A stretch of DNA of 46,101 bases. It comes from DATKFM01 sp963810485 (lineage in GTDB: Bacteria > Pseudomonadota > Alphaproteobacteria > Dongiales > Dongiaceae). The stretch is from NCBI GenBank assembly GCA_963810485.1, contig CAWENQ010000001.1, positions 1 to 46,101 on the forward strand, read 5' to 3'. Both the position numbers and the translations under genes were made by a program. This document shows, piece by piece, positions 34,438-43,706 of the stretch (its first letter is position 1; each line of letters opens with the position of its first letter). Under the pieces are notes generated by a model. The model did no database searches. It was given only the letters and a program-made list of their open reading frames with translations, and was not told where the DNA came from.

Positions 34438-35480
34438 ATGGCGCTGGCGCATTTTTCCACCGAGCCCAAGCCATTGCAGACCGCGGGCCTGCTGCTGGTC
34501 CTGCTCGCCCTTGTCGTCGCGGTCAGCCTGTTCACGCCGCCGGCCCTGCAGCGGACCGTGGTGGAGGCGCTGATCAAGCTGACGGTGGTCATCGGGCTCT
34601 ATCGTCTTCGTCGGCAATTCCGGCGTGTTCTCCTTCGGCCATGTGGCGTTCATGGCGCTCGGCGGATACATCTCGGCGATCCTCACCATCGCGCCGGCGA
34701 AAAAGGCCGTGGCCCTCGATCTGCCGCCATTCCTGGAGGCGTTGCAGTTGCCGGGCGGCGTGGCGCTTGTCATCGCCATCGCCGCTGCCGGGCTGATCGC
34801 GCTGCTGGTCGCCCTGCCGCTGGTGCGCCTCCGCGGCATCGCGCTGCCGATGGCGACATTCGCGCTTCTCGTCATCACCCATGTGGTCGCGTCCAACTGG
34901 CAGGCCGTGACCGGTGGCCGGCAGGCGCTGGTCGGGCTGCCGCGATACACCGATCTCTGGGTGGCCGCCGCCGGGGCAGCGAGTGGCCCTGATCGTCGCC
35001 GCGGCCTTCGGCATGACGCGCCACGGCCTGGCGCTGCGCTGTTCGCGCGAGAACGAAGTGGCCGCGGCGGCCACCGGCATCGACATCTCCCGCGAGCGGC
35101 TGATCGCCTTTGTGCTGAGCGCGGTCATCGTCGCCACCGGCGGCGTGCTGTACGGCCATTTCCTCGGCACCATGACCGCGAACACGTTCTATCTCGACCT
35201 GACCTTCGTCACCCTGACCATGCTGGTGATCGGCGGGATGCGCAGCCTGACCGGCGCCTGTGTCGGCGTCGCCCTGGTGTCGACCGTGTCGCAGCTGTTC
35301 CGCTCGATCGAGCGGGGCATCAGCGTCGGCGACCTGACGATCTCGGCGCCGCCGGGGCTGCAGGAGATCGTGCTGGCGGCCATCCTTCTGGCCATCCTGA
35401 TCCTGCGGCCCCACGGGCTGGTCGGCGATTGGGAAGTGACGCTGCCGATGGCCGGACAAGATAAGAAAAAGGAGATCTGA
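34438..35480 (+). CDS. livM: ABC transporter permease LivM-like, two doubled bases
   Basis: Starts three bases after livH. LivM features are VFVGNSGVFSFGHVAFMALG, LVRLRGIALPMATFALLVI, the coupling loop around HGLALRCSRENEVAAAATGI, VIGGMRSLTGACVGVAL, and a C-terminal LAAILLAILILRPHGLVG, with about nine or ten membrane segments. It forms the second half of the permease. Extra bases near 34604 (TA[T/C]) and near 34979 (GC[A/G] or GC[G/A]) are synonymous doublets; removing them gives 346 residues. A strong Shine-Dalgarno for hyuA (AAAGGAG) lies in its last codons. Confidence 0.9.
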
Positions 35481-35481
35481 G

Positions 35482-37539
35482 ATGTTCGTGGCCTGCATCG
35501 ATATCGGCGGCACCTTCACCGATCTGGTCCTCTACAGCAGGCAATCCGACCTGGAGATCTTCAAGTCGCCGACCACGCCGGGCGAATTCGAGCGTGGCTT
35601 CATCGACGTCCTCGGCGTCGCGGCGGCGAGCCACGACATGAAGCTGGGCGATTTCCTGGGCAAGATGGACATGCTCGTCCACGGCACCACGGTTTCCACC
35701 AATGCGCTGATCGAAGGCAAGGTTGCCGAGGCCGGGCTGATCTGCAACGTCCGGGCATCCGGATATCCTGACCTTGCGCGAGTCGCCGCGCAAGCGCGCC
35801 TTCAACACCAAGATCGACTTCCCGCCGCCGTTCATACCACGCAGCCGCACCTGCGAAGTCCGCGGCCGCATCGATGCGATGGGGCAACGAGATCGACAAG
35901 CTGAACGAGAAGGACGTTGTCGCCGCGGCGCGGCACTTGAAGAAATGCGGCGTGAAGGCAGTGGCGGTCTGCCTGCTCTGGTCGATCGTCAACCCGTGCC
36001 ATGAGCGGCGCGTGCGCGAGATCCTGCAGAAGGAACTGCCGGGGATTCCGATCAGCCTGAGCCATGAACTCAATCCGATCCCGCGGGAGTACCGGCGCAC
36101 GATCTCGACGGCGATCAACGCCGTCGCTCTACCCGATCGTCAGCGCCTATACGGAGAAACTGGCCAAGGTTCTGCGGGACGCGGGATTCAAGAACGAACT
36201 GCTGATCGGCAACTGCGTCGGCGGCATGATGCCGCCCGACGAGATCATCCGCCGGCCGATCTATAGCGTGATGTCCGGCCCTACCCTGGCGCCGATCGCC
36301 GGCATGCATCTGACCAGCGCCGACAATGTGATCGTCGTCGATATGGGCGGCACCACGTTCGACGTGTCGGCCCTGCGCAACCGGCAGCTTGTGGTCACGC
36401 CGGAGGCGACCTTCGGCATGGAGATGCTGGGGATTCCGAAGATCGATGTCCGTTCCGTCGGCGCCGGCGGCGGCAGCATCGCCTGGGTCGATGCGGGCGG
36501 CCTGCTGAAAGTTGGACCGCAGAGCGCCGGCGCGCGGCCGGGGCCGGCCTGCTATGGGCTCGGCGGCACGGAAGCCGACGGTCACCGACGCCAATGTCGT
36601 GCTCGGCATCATCGACCCCGACTATTATCTCGGCGGCAAGATCAAGCTGGATCGCGCAAAAGCAGAGGCGGCGGTCGGCAAGATCGCGGCAAAGCTGAAG
36701 CTCGAGTCTCGAGGCGTCGGCCTACGCCATCTACACCACCAGCAATCACAACATGATCGCCGCCATCGAGGACATCACGATCAACGAGGGCATCGATCCG
36801 CGGGACAGCTATGTGGTCAGCGGCGGCGGCGCCACCGCCTGTCACATCGGCGAGATGGCGCGGCTGATGGGCATCAAGAGCTTCATGGTGCCGAAATTCG
36901 CCGCCGGCCTCAGCGCCTATGGCGGGCTGATCTCGGACGTGCGCTGGGAGGAGATCGGGGACGCAGCACACGACGGATCGCGACTTCCTGCTGGCCAAGG
37001 TGAACAAGCTGCTTGCCGATCTCAGCAAGCGTGGAGCCGCGTTCCTGAAACGGGCGCGCATTCCCGCCGACAAGCAGCGCTTCGAATATGCCTTCCAGGG
37101 CCGCTATCTCTATCAGTCCTGGGACATCGAAGTGTCTTTCGACATGACCGGCGGCAAACTAGGCAAGGATGACCTGCCACGGCTGGTCGCCGCGTTCCAC
37201 CAGATGCATGAGCGCATCTACACCATCAAGGACGAGGCCGACATCGTGGAGTTCACGACCTGGAAGGTGCGCGCCATCGGCGATACCGGCGGCCGCAGCC
37301 GGCGCGGCAGATCGCTGCCGCCACAGCAGGGGCAGGCAAAGCCGAAGTCACGCCGCGCTGTGTTCCTTGGCAGCAGCGGGCGGCAGGAGGTGCCGGTATA
37401 TGACGGAACGGCGCTCGGTACCGGCGCTGTCATCGACGGGCCGGCATTGATCGAGCAACCGACGACGACTCTACTTTTGCTGGCAAAGCAGCAATCGCGC
37501 ACCGACGATCACGGCAATTTCCTGGTCGAGCAGCGCTGA
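35482..37539 (+). CDS. hyuA: Hydantoinase A/oxoprolinase-type subunit (HyuA), six doubled bases
   Basis: ATP-binding subunit of the hydantoinase/5-oxoprolinase/acetophenone carboxylase superfamily. It has DIGGTFTDLVLY at the N-terminus, VHGTTVSTNALIEGK, the second phosphate motif VVDMGGTTFDVS, RSVGAGGGSIAWVDAGG, ARPGPACYGLGGTEPTVTDAN and a C-terminal oxoprolinase-like domain. Six extra bases (near 35769 TA[T/C], 35885 GG[G/C], 36127 GT[C/G], 36573 GA[A/G], 36708 TC[T/C], 36971 GC[A/C]) are synonymous doublets; without them it is 683 residues. It closes the operon opened by hyuB, with the transporter genes between, which suggests import and hydrolysis of the same substrate. No doublet occurs after about 37000. 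Confidence 0.9.
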
Positions 37540-37558
37540 TCGCGCCGCCAAAGGACGG

Positions 37559-40500
37559 CTATTTCTGACCGCCGGTGGTCGGCGGCAAGGCTTGAATCTC
37601 CGGCGGCGGTTCGTCGCCGGTCGAGTATTCGAACATGCCCTTGATAAATCCCGGCGCGATGGCCGAAAGGGGATTCACCGAGATCTCCGGATTGTCGAGA
37701 TCGCCCTGGGCGCCATAGGTCACGGCAAACATTCCCTCGCCGAACAGGATGTCGCCCAGAATGGGAATATCGCTGAGCACGCTGTTCACCGCGTTCACCG
37801 GGATCACCGTGCCGGCGATACTCATCCGGTTCTTGTCGAAGTCGACATGACCGGCGCCCGTAATGCCAATTGAGGGGCCGTGCGCCTTTGCGAGATCGAT
37901 ATCGATGCGCCCATCGGTCTTGATGAACTGCATCTTGAATTTATCAAATTGGAATCCGTCGCCGCTCATCATATCGACGAAGCCGGTGATCGTCGCCATG
38001 GTCAGCAGCCGCGCCAGGACCGGCGCATCGACCAAGCGGAAGTCCGTGACCAGCACGCCACCCTTCAGCGGCCGGTGCGGTTCGTTGTCATGAGCCTCGG
38101 CGTTGATCAGCAAGCTTCCGCCGCGCACGGATTGAGAGATGCCGAGTGCCGCAAGCACCGCGCCGGCATCGGCGGAGTCCACATGCAGGATGTGGCGGGC
38201 TCCTTCCCCCGGACCGTAATGCAGCGTCACCGGTCCGCCCGACGGCACGTTGGCCTTCAGGTCAATCAGATCCCACCACTCCGTATCATGCCGGAGCTGA
38301 ACCGAGACCTGCGTCAGCTCACGCTTCTCCTTCAAGAAGATCTTGTCCAGGCGGTCGGCCCGCAGCGCAAAGGCCGGCGTCGGCTCGTCTGCCTTCTTCT
38401 TTTCTTTGTCGCTTCCGAGCAGCGATTCGGCATCGAACTCGCCGCCACCGATGACGATGTCAGGATAGCCGGGCGCGAAATCGGCGGTGACGCCGCGGAG
38501 GCGCGAGCGGCCGACATTGAAGCGCGACAGCTCAATGCGCGCCGGCTTGCCCGTCTCGGCGGTGAATTCGGCGTTGCCATCGATCACCAGATCGCCCGCC
38601 GCCACGGCGATGTCACGTATCGAGGCAATATTCCCGTCGAGCAGTTCGAGCTCGAAGCTGGCAGCGCCGGGCACGCCCGGCTCCTTGCGCCAGTTCACGG
38701 TATCGATGACCATGGAACTCTGCGCGAGATCGAGCTTGGCGGCCACGATGGAGCGCTTCTTCGGCAACACTGTGTAGACGATATCCGAGCCGACAGGCCC
38801 ATCTATGTAAGGACTGTAATCGAAGCCCAACGCACGGCGCTGTTCGCTTGTTGTCGTGCCCTTGTTGGTGATGCGGCGAATGAACTTGCCGCCGCTGAAA
38901 TTCTCCTCCCAGTCCAATTCTATGGGAACGCCGGCCAAACTGCCTTTGCCGGCAAGATTCATCGAATTCTGGTTCAGCTTGAGTTTGAGATTGCCGTCAG
39001 TGAAATCCTTGTCCAGCAGGGCCTTGCCGATGGCAGCGTTGGTGATGTCGCCGGTTGCGCTCAGCTCTACCTGATCGAAGCTGATGTCCTTCTCGGCCGG
39101 AAAGCGGAAGCCGAGTTCGGCCACAACGTCGCCCTTGGTGCCTTTGGGATCGAGGCCCAGCTTGGAGATATAGCCCAGGCGCGGATGATCCAGGAGCGTC
39201 AGCGTGTCCGGCAGGGACCCCTTGACCTGGGCCAGCACATCGATCATCTGCACGGGCTTGTCGAAATCGTCGATCACCAGCTTGCCGCCGGTGATGGTCA
39301 ACCCCTGCACCGTGCCGCCGCCGAACTCCACCGTGAATTCCTTCTCGGTGAAAGTCGCAACACCGCTGGCCGCCTCGATCGGCGGCATCGGGCTGAGATA
39401 ATGGATGGTCAGATCCTTCGCCTTCATGCTGCCGAGGAAGTTGCTGATCTCCGCCCGATTCCAATCGGCGCCGGGCACGTCGAGCGCAATGTCGGCCTCG
39501 AGCGTCTCGACCAGGCCGGCGGTCATATTCTCGGTGACCCACTCCCTGGCGTTCTTGCCGGCGTTCTTCGGCCAATAGCGGTGCAGAGGCGCGACCGGGA
39601 TATTGCTGCCTTGCAGATGCAGGCTGAGCTTCATGTCGGCGCCGAAGCCGGATTGATCCTGCAGCATCAGGCCGGCCTGTGCCGCGGTCAGCGTGCCCTT
39701 GGCCTTGAGCACCGGGCCGTCGAGAACCAGCGTCGCTTCGTCGAGGGTCAGGCGGTCGTCGTCAGAATTCAGCGTGCCGATGAAGCGGGCCTGGGTAATC
39801 TTCAGCGGCGCGTCGAGTTCGCCGAGCAGCATCGCCGTGCCGGCGCCGCCGACGAGTTCAACGCGGCTGTCGCCGATCCGGCCGTCGGCGGTGATCGACG
39901 TGATGATCGAACCGTTGAAGGTCATGACGAAGCCGCGCAGCAGGGCGAGACGCGGATCGATCAGGGCCAAGGGTCCGGCCTGAACGTCGGAGAACGTGCC
40001 GTTGAGAAGGATGCTGCCGGTCGCTTCGTCGTAGGTGAGGCCGGCGTTCAAACGCGCCGGCGGGCCGAGGCGCTCGATCGCCATCATCAGATTGCCCTGC
40101 AGGCCGGCATCGGTCCGCCGCACGCTGATGTCCGCGTCGGGCACCGCCCAATTGATGCCGGTGCGGCGGTCGATAATGTTGAGGGCGCCATCGATGATGG
40201 CGATGCGGTCGAGATAGGCGGTCGGCTGATCCTTGTCCGCCGCTTCGGACAGGCGATCGAAGAATTCCGGCAGGATCGGCGCCGTCGAGGTCTCGATGGT
40301 GCTGGCGATCTGCTGTTCGTCCTGCAGGACACGGAACTCGCCGTCGGTTTCCCGCAGGATCGTCAAATGCGGCCGGAACACCTCGATGGCTGTCGGCGCC
40401 ACGGTGCCGTGCAGCAGCAAGGCGCGGACGCTGAGCGTGATGGAGATCTCGGGAATGACCGCAACGACCCGGCTGTTGGTGGGATCGACGAACTGCACAT

Positions 40501-40741
40501 CGTCGGCGCGCAGATCGAAGGTGCGGTCCCAGCCGGCCCAGGTGAGGCGCGTGTCGCCTATTTGCACTTTATAGGCACCGTCCGAGGGCTGCAGCGCGGT
40601 CTCCAGATAGGGCGTCAGGGATTCCAGCAGCAGCGGCTCTTCCTGGCTGAGGCGCCAAGCTAGCAGCAGGACGAGGATAGCGAAGCCCGACACCGTCGCG
40701 GCGAGCACCTCCATGAAGATCTTTGTCGAACGGCGGATCAA
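37559..40741 (-). CDS. YhdP/AsmA-like envelope protein (1060 aa)
   Basis: A single N-terminal membrane anchor (VLAATVSGFAILVLLLAWRLS) is followed by a very long beta-rich periplasmic region with repeated amphipathic strands. The C-terminus (LLTMATITGFVDMMSGDGFQFDKF, then GITGAGHVDFDKNRMSIAGT and PLSAIAPGFIKGMFEY) is typical of the AsmA_2/DUF3971 part of YhdP-type proteins. Members of this superfamily are thought to bridge the envelope and move phospholipids to the outer membrane. It is convergent with hyuA and divergent from glnE with a 70-base gap. The frame is intact over 3.2 kb. A 927-codon open frame exists antisense but is a GC-driven shadow. Confidence 0.85.
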   Translation of the reverse strand: MIRRSTKIFMEVLAATVSGFAILVLLLAWRLSQEEPLLLESLTPYLETALQPSDGAYKVQIGDTRLTWAGWDRTFDLRADDVQFVDPTNSRVVAVIPEISITLSVRALLLHGTVAPTAIEVFRPHLTILRETDGEFRVLQDEQQIASTIETSTAPILPEFFDRLSEAADKDQPTAYLDRIAIIDGALNIIDRRTGINWAVPDADISVRRTDAGLQGNLMMAIERLGPPARLNAGLTYDEATGSILLNGTFSDVQAGPLALIDPRLALLRGFVMTFNGSIITSITADGRIGDSRVELVGGAGTAMLLGELDAPLKITQARFIGTLNSDDDRLTLDEATLVLDGPVLKAKGTLTAAQAGLMLQDQSGFGADMKLSLHLQGSNIPVAPLHRYWPKNAGKNAREWVTENMTAGLVETLEADIALDVPGADWNRAEISNFLGSMKAKDLTIHYLSPMPPIEAASGVATFTEKEFTVEFGGGTVQGLTITGGKLVIDDFDKPVQMIDVLAQVKGSLPDTLTLLDHPRLGYISKLGLDPKGTKGDVVAELGFRFPAEKDISFDQVELSATGDITNAAIGKALLDKDFTDGNLKLKLNQNSMNLAGKGSLAGVPIELDWEENFSGGKFIRRITNKGTTTSEQRRALGFDYSPYIDGPVGSDIVYTVLPKKRSIVAAKLDLAQSSMVIDTVNWRKEPGVPGAASFELELLDGNIASIRDIAVAAGDLVIDGNAEFTAETGKPARIELSRFNVGRSRLRGVTADFAPGYPDIVIGGGEFDAESLLGSDKEKKKADEPTPAFALRADRLDKIFLKEKRELTQVSVQLRHDTEWWDLIDLKANVPSGGPVTLHYGPGEGARHILHVDSADAGAVLAALGISQSVRGGSLLINAEAHDNEPHRPLKGGVLVTDFRLVDAPVLARLLTMATITGFVDMMSGDGFQFDKFKMQFIKTDGRIDIDLAKAHGPSIGITGAGHVDFDKNRMSIAGTVIPVNAVNSVLSDIPILGDILFGEGMFAVTYGAQGDLDNPEISVNPLSAIAPGFIKGMFEYSTGDEPPPEIQALPPTTGGQK

Positions 40742-40811
40742 CCGGCTACCTTCTGCTTCGAATCGACGGTTTCAGACGCAAGGCGGCCCGGACGATGGGC
40801 CTGTATAGCGA

Positions 40812-43310
40812 GTGCCATTATTCCCTAACCCTCTGATACCGCCCCCGGTGCCCGATAGTCTGCCCCGGCCGGGCGATCCGGCGCGGGCGTCACTCGGACT
40901 CGAGCGCTGGCGCGACCGGGCCCGCGACGGCGCGAACGGCGATTTCGCCGCTTTCGCACTGGCCTTGGCGGAAGACAGGGCCGGCCGGGCGCTTCTGGAA
41001 TCGATTTTTGGCAACAGCCCGTTCCTGACCAACTGTCTTCTTTTAGATGGGGATGTCCTGTCAGCGGTTCTAGCCCAGGGGCCGCAACCTGTCTTGGAGG
41101 AATTGGAGCGGTTTGTAAACGCTTCTGCTGCAACGGAAAAAGATACCGGGCGGCTGATGCAGGCCCTGCGCCAGGCGCGGCGCCGTGTCGCCCTCACCGT
41201 GGCTCTGACCGATATTATGGGAATTCTGCCGCTGGAGGGCGTGACCGGGGCGCTCAGCGATTTCGCCGACGCGGCTGTCAACGGCGCAGCGAGGCATCTG
41301 TTGCAGCGGGGCATCGACGCGGGCGACCTGGCGCCGGCGCACACCGACAACCCGCTGGAACGCTCCGGGCTGGTGGTCCTGGGCATGGGGAAACTTGGCG
41401 CGCGCGAGCTGAACTATTCCAGCGACATCGATCTGATATTGCTCTACGACCCGGAAATCGCCCGCTACACCGGCAAGCGCACGATCCAGGATTTCTTCGT
41501 CCGCTTGGCGCGGGATCTCCTGCGCATCCTGCAGGAGCGGACCGACGCCGGCTATGTGTTCCGCACCGACCTGCGCCTGCGGCCCGACCCCGCCTCCACG
41601 CCCCTCGCCCTCTCGGTGCTGGCGGCGGAGACCTATTACGAGGGCATGGGTCAGAACTGGGAACGGGCGGCGATGATCAAGGCGCGGGCCATCGCCGGCG
41701 ATATCCAGGCCGGCGAGACCTTCCTGAAGCGCCTGCGGCCGTTCGTCTGGCGCAAGCATCTGGATTTCGCCGCCATCCAGGACATCCATTCCATCAAGCG
41801 GCAGATCCATGCGGTGAAAGGCCACCGGGACATCGCCGTGGCCGGCCATAATATCAAGCTTGGCCGCGGCGGCATCCGCGAGATCGAGTTCTTCGCCCAG
41901 ACCCAGCAACTGATCTGGGGCGGGCGCAATCCGGAGCTGCGGCAGTCTTCCACCTGCGCGGCGATCGAGGCGCTGGTGGCCGCCGCACGGGTGAAGCCGG
42001 AGACGGCGGCGGAGATGATCGAGGCCTATCGCTTCCTGCGGGTGATCGAGCACCGGCTGCAGATGATCGAGGACCGGCAGACGCAGACACTGCCTACCGC
42101 GCCCGCGGAACTCGAAGCCTTCGCGCTGTTTGCCGGCTTCGACTCGACCACTGCCTTCAGCGAGACGCTGCTGCGTCATCTCGGCAATGTTGAAGACCAC
42201 TATGCCGAGCTGTTCGAAGAGGCGCCGTCCCTGGGTGGGCCGGGAAATCTGGTGTTCACGGGCACGGACAACGACCCGGAGACGGTGCAGACTTCTGGGG
42301 CGCATGGGGTTCTCCGACGGTGCGTCGGTGTCCACGGTCATCCGCGGCTGGCATCACGGCCGCTACCGGGCCATGCGCAGCACCCGGGCCCGGGAATTGC
42401 TGACGGAGATCATGCCGCGGTTGCTGGACGTGCTGTGCAAGACCGCCAACCCGGATCTGGCCTTCGCCCGGTTCGACGAATTTCTCGGCCGGCTGCCGGC
42501 GGGGGTGCAGCTTTTCTCCATGCTCTATGTCAATCCGGGACTGCTGGATCTGCTGGCGGAAATCATGGGCAGCGCGCCGCGGCTGGCCGAGCATCTCAGC
42601 CGCAATGCCGGCTTATTGGATGCGGTGCTGGTGAAGGGCTTCTTCGATGCGATGCCGGACCGGAACCAGCTGCGCGCCGATCTGCGCCTTCAGCTCGGGC
42701 AGGCCAACGACTATCAGGACGTGCTGGACATCGTGCGCCGCTGGACCAAGGACCGGCAGTTCCAGGTGGGCGTGCGCATCCTCCGGGGCATGATGGGCGC
42801 CGACGCCGCTGGCGCGCCGCTGGCCGATATCGCCGACTGCGCCATCGCCGAGCTGCAGCCCCATGTGGAAGCGGAGTTCGCCCGGGTCCATGGCCGGCTG
42901 CCGGGCGACGGACTGGTCACGGTGGGGCTGGGCAAGCTGGGCAGCCGGGAGCTCTCCTTCACCTCCGACCTCGACCTGATTTTCATCTACGATGTGCCGG
43001 AAGGCAGCGACACCGACGAGGGCCTGCACGATCTGCTCTCGGACGGGCGCAAGCCGCTGGCGCCCATGCACTACTACGCCCGACTGGCGCAGCGGATGAT
43101 CAACGCCATCACCGCCCAGACCGGCGAGGGATTGCTCTACGAAGTCGATATGCGGCTGCGGCCGTCGGGCAACCAGGGGCCGATCGCCTCGACGTCAGGG
43201 GGTTTCCTGCGCTACCAGACCGAGAGCGCCTGGACCTGGGAGCATATGGCGCTGACCCGGGCCCGCGCCGTTGCGGGTTCGGCCGCTGCCATGGAGCGGG
43301 CCGACGGCCA
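40812..43310 (+). CDS. glnE: Glutamine synthetase adenylyltransferase GlnE, 3' truncated, one doubled base
   Basis: Bifunctional enzyme that adenylylates and de-adenylylates glutamine synthetase under PII control. Two nucleotidyltransferase domains are visible: N-terminal GMGKLGARELNYSSDIDLI and C-terminal GLGKLGSRELSFTSDLDLI, with GREIEFFAQTQQLIWGG-type linker (seen as IREIEFFAQTQQLIWGG). GTG 40812 is the likely start. An extra base at 42296-42297 fits TC[T/G] (Ser written twice). After MERAD near 43302 the sequence no longer matches GlnE; roughly the last 150 residues of the normal length are missing and a different sequence begins. This looks like a contig join rather than a natural truncation. 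Confidence 0.9.
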
Positions 43311-43325
43311 AGCTTATCCAAGCTA
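43302..43325. other. Probable chimeric junction
   Basis: GlnE coding on the plus strand stops making sense here, and a minus-strand gene of lower GC is cut off at the same point. AAGCTT (43310-43315) lies at the boundary. Both genes are truncated at one place, which is expected of a misjoin or a rearrangement breakpoint. Confidence 0.55.
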
Positions 43326-43583
43326 GCGGCAGCCGTCTCCAGATCGGCCTTGGCATTGTCGGCGACTGCCTCCGATTCCTTTTCTTACATACGTCGCCGC
43401 CTTGCGGATTTCTTGCGAAGCCTTCGCCGTGTCACCTTTGACGAACGATGCATGAGAGGACGCCATGGTTTTGTCCGGCTCGGCAGGGAAATCATCCGGA
43501 TTTATTTGCGCAGCAGCCGACGCGAGGCTCGCGACAGAAAGGGAGAGGATGGCGATGCTTAGTGCTGAAGCGGTTCGGTTCAT
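43316..43583 (-). CDS. Small exported protein, 3' truncated, one doubled base
   Basis: Starts MNRTASALSIAILSLSVA with a Sec signal peptide (cleavage after ASAAA or nearby), followed by INPDDFPAEPDKTMASSHAS and a helical, Ala/Lys/Glu-rich region. An extra base near 43390 (AA[A/G], Lys) restores the frame to ESEAVADNAKADLETAAASL, after which the junction near 43316 cuts it. The helical periodicity suggests a small periplasmic helical-bundle protein. Family unknown. It belongs with the downstream TPR gene rather than with glnE. Confidence 0.5.
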
Positions 43584-43706
43584 TTAACTTAGTCGGTGAG
43601 AATTCAGCTTTCCGGACAAACCGATGGACAGTCAACTCCCAAATTTGGTCTCAAGGTCGAACTCATGCGCCGGGGCGGTGGTTTTCTTGCGAAGGAGTCT
43701 TCGAAC

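Noticed and set aside
29142..37000. Programmed frameshifting or a recoded translation system
   Set aside because: Shifts occur at varied sequences without a slippery site or common motif, at up to one per few dozen bases, and neighbouring long genes in the same contig need none. The synonymous-doublet explanation covers them all.
29142..37000. The doublets as expanded ambiguity codes (for example Y written as TC)
   Set aside because: The order of the two bases is not fixed: both C-then-G and G-then-C, and both T-then-C and C-then-T occur, so simple letter expansion does not fit.
28917..37539. The hyu-liv operon as a set of pseudogenes
   Set aside because: All changes are single-base gains at wobble positions with no deletions, no nonsense substitutions and full conservation of motifs after correction. 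Decay would leave a mixture of lesions.
37880..40663. A 927-codon open frame antisense to the YhdP/AsmA-like gene
   Set aside because: High GC and codon bias on the real strand open the complementary frame. It has no domain, no ribosome site and a His/Arg/Gly/Glu-heavy composition typical of shadow frames.
43310..43315. HindIII site as proof of a cloning artefact
   Set aside because: AAGCTT at the junction is suggestive, but a six-base word occurs by chance every few kilobases, so it is only a weak hint beside the double gene truncation.
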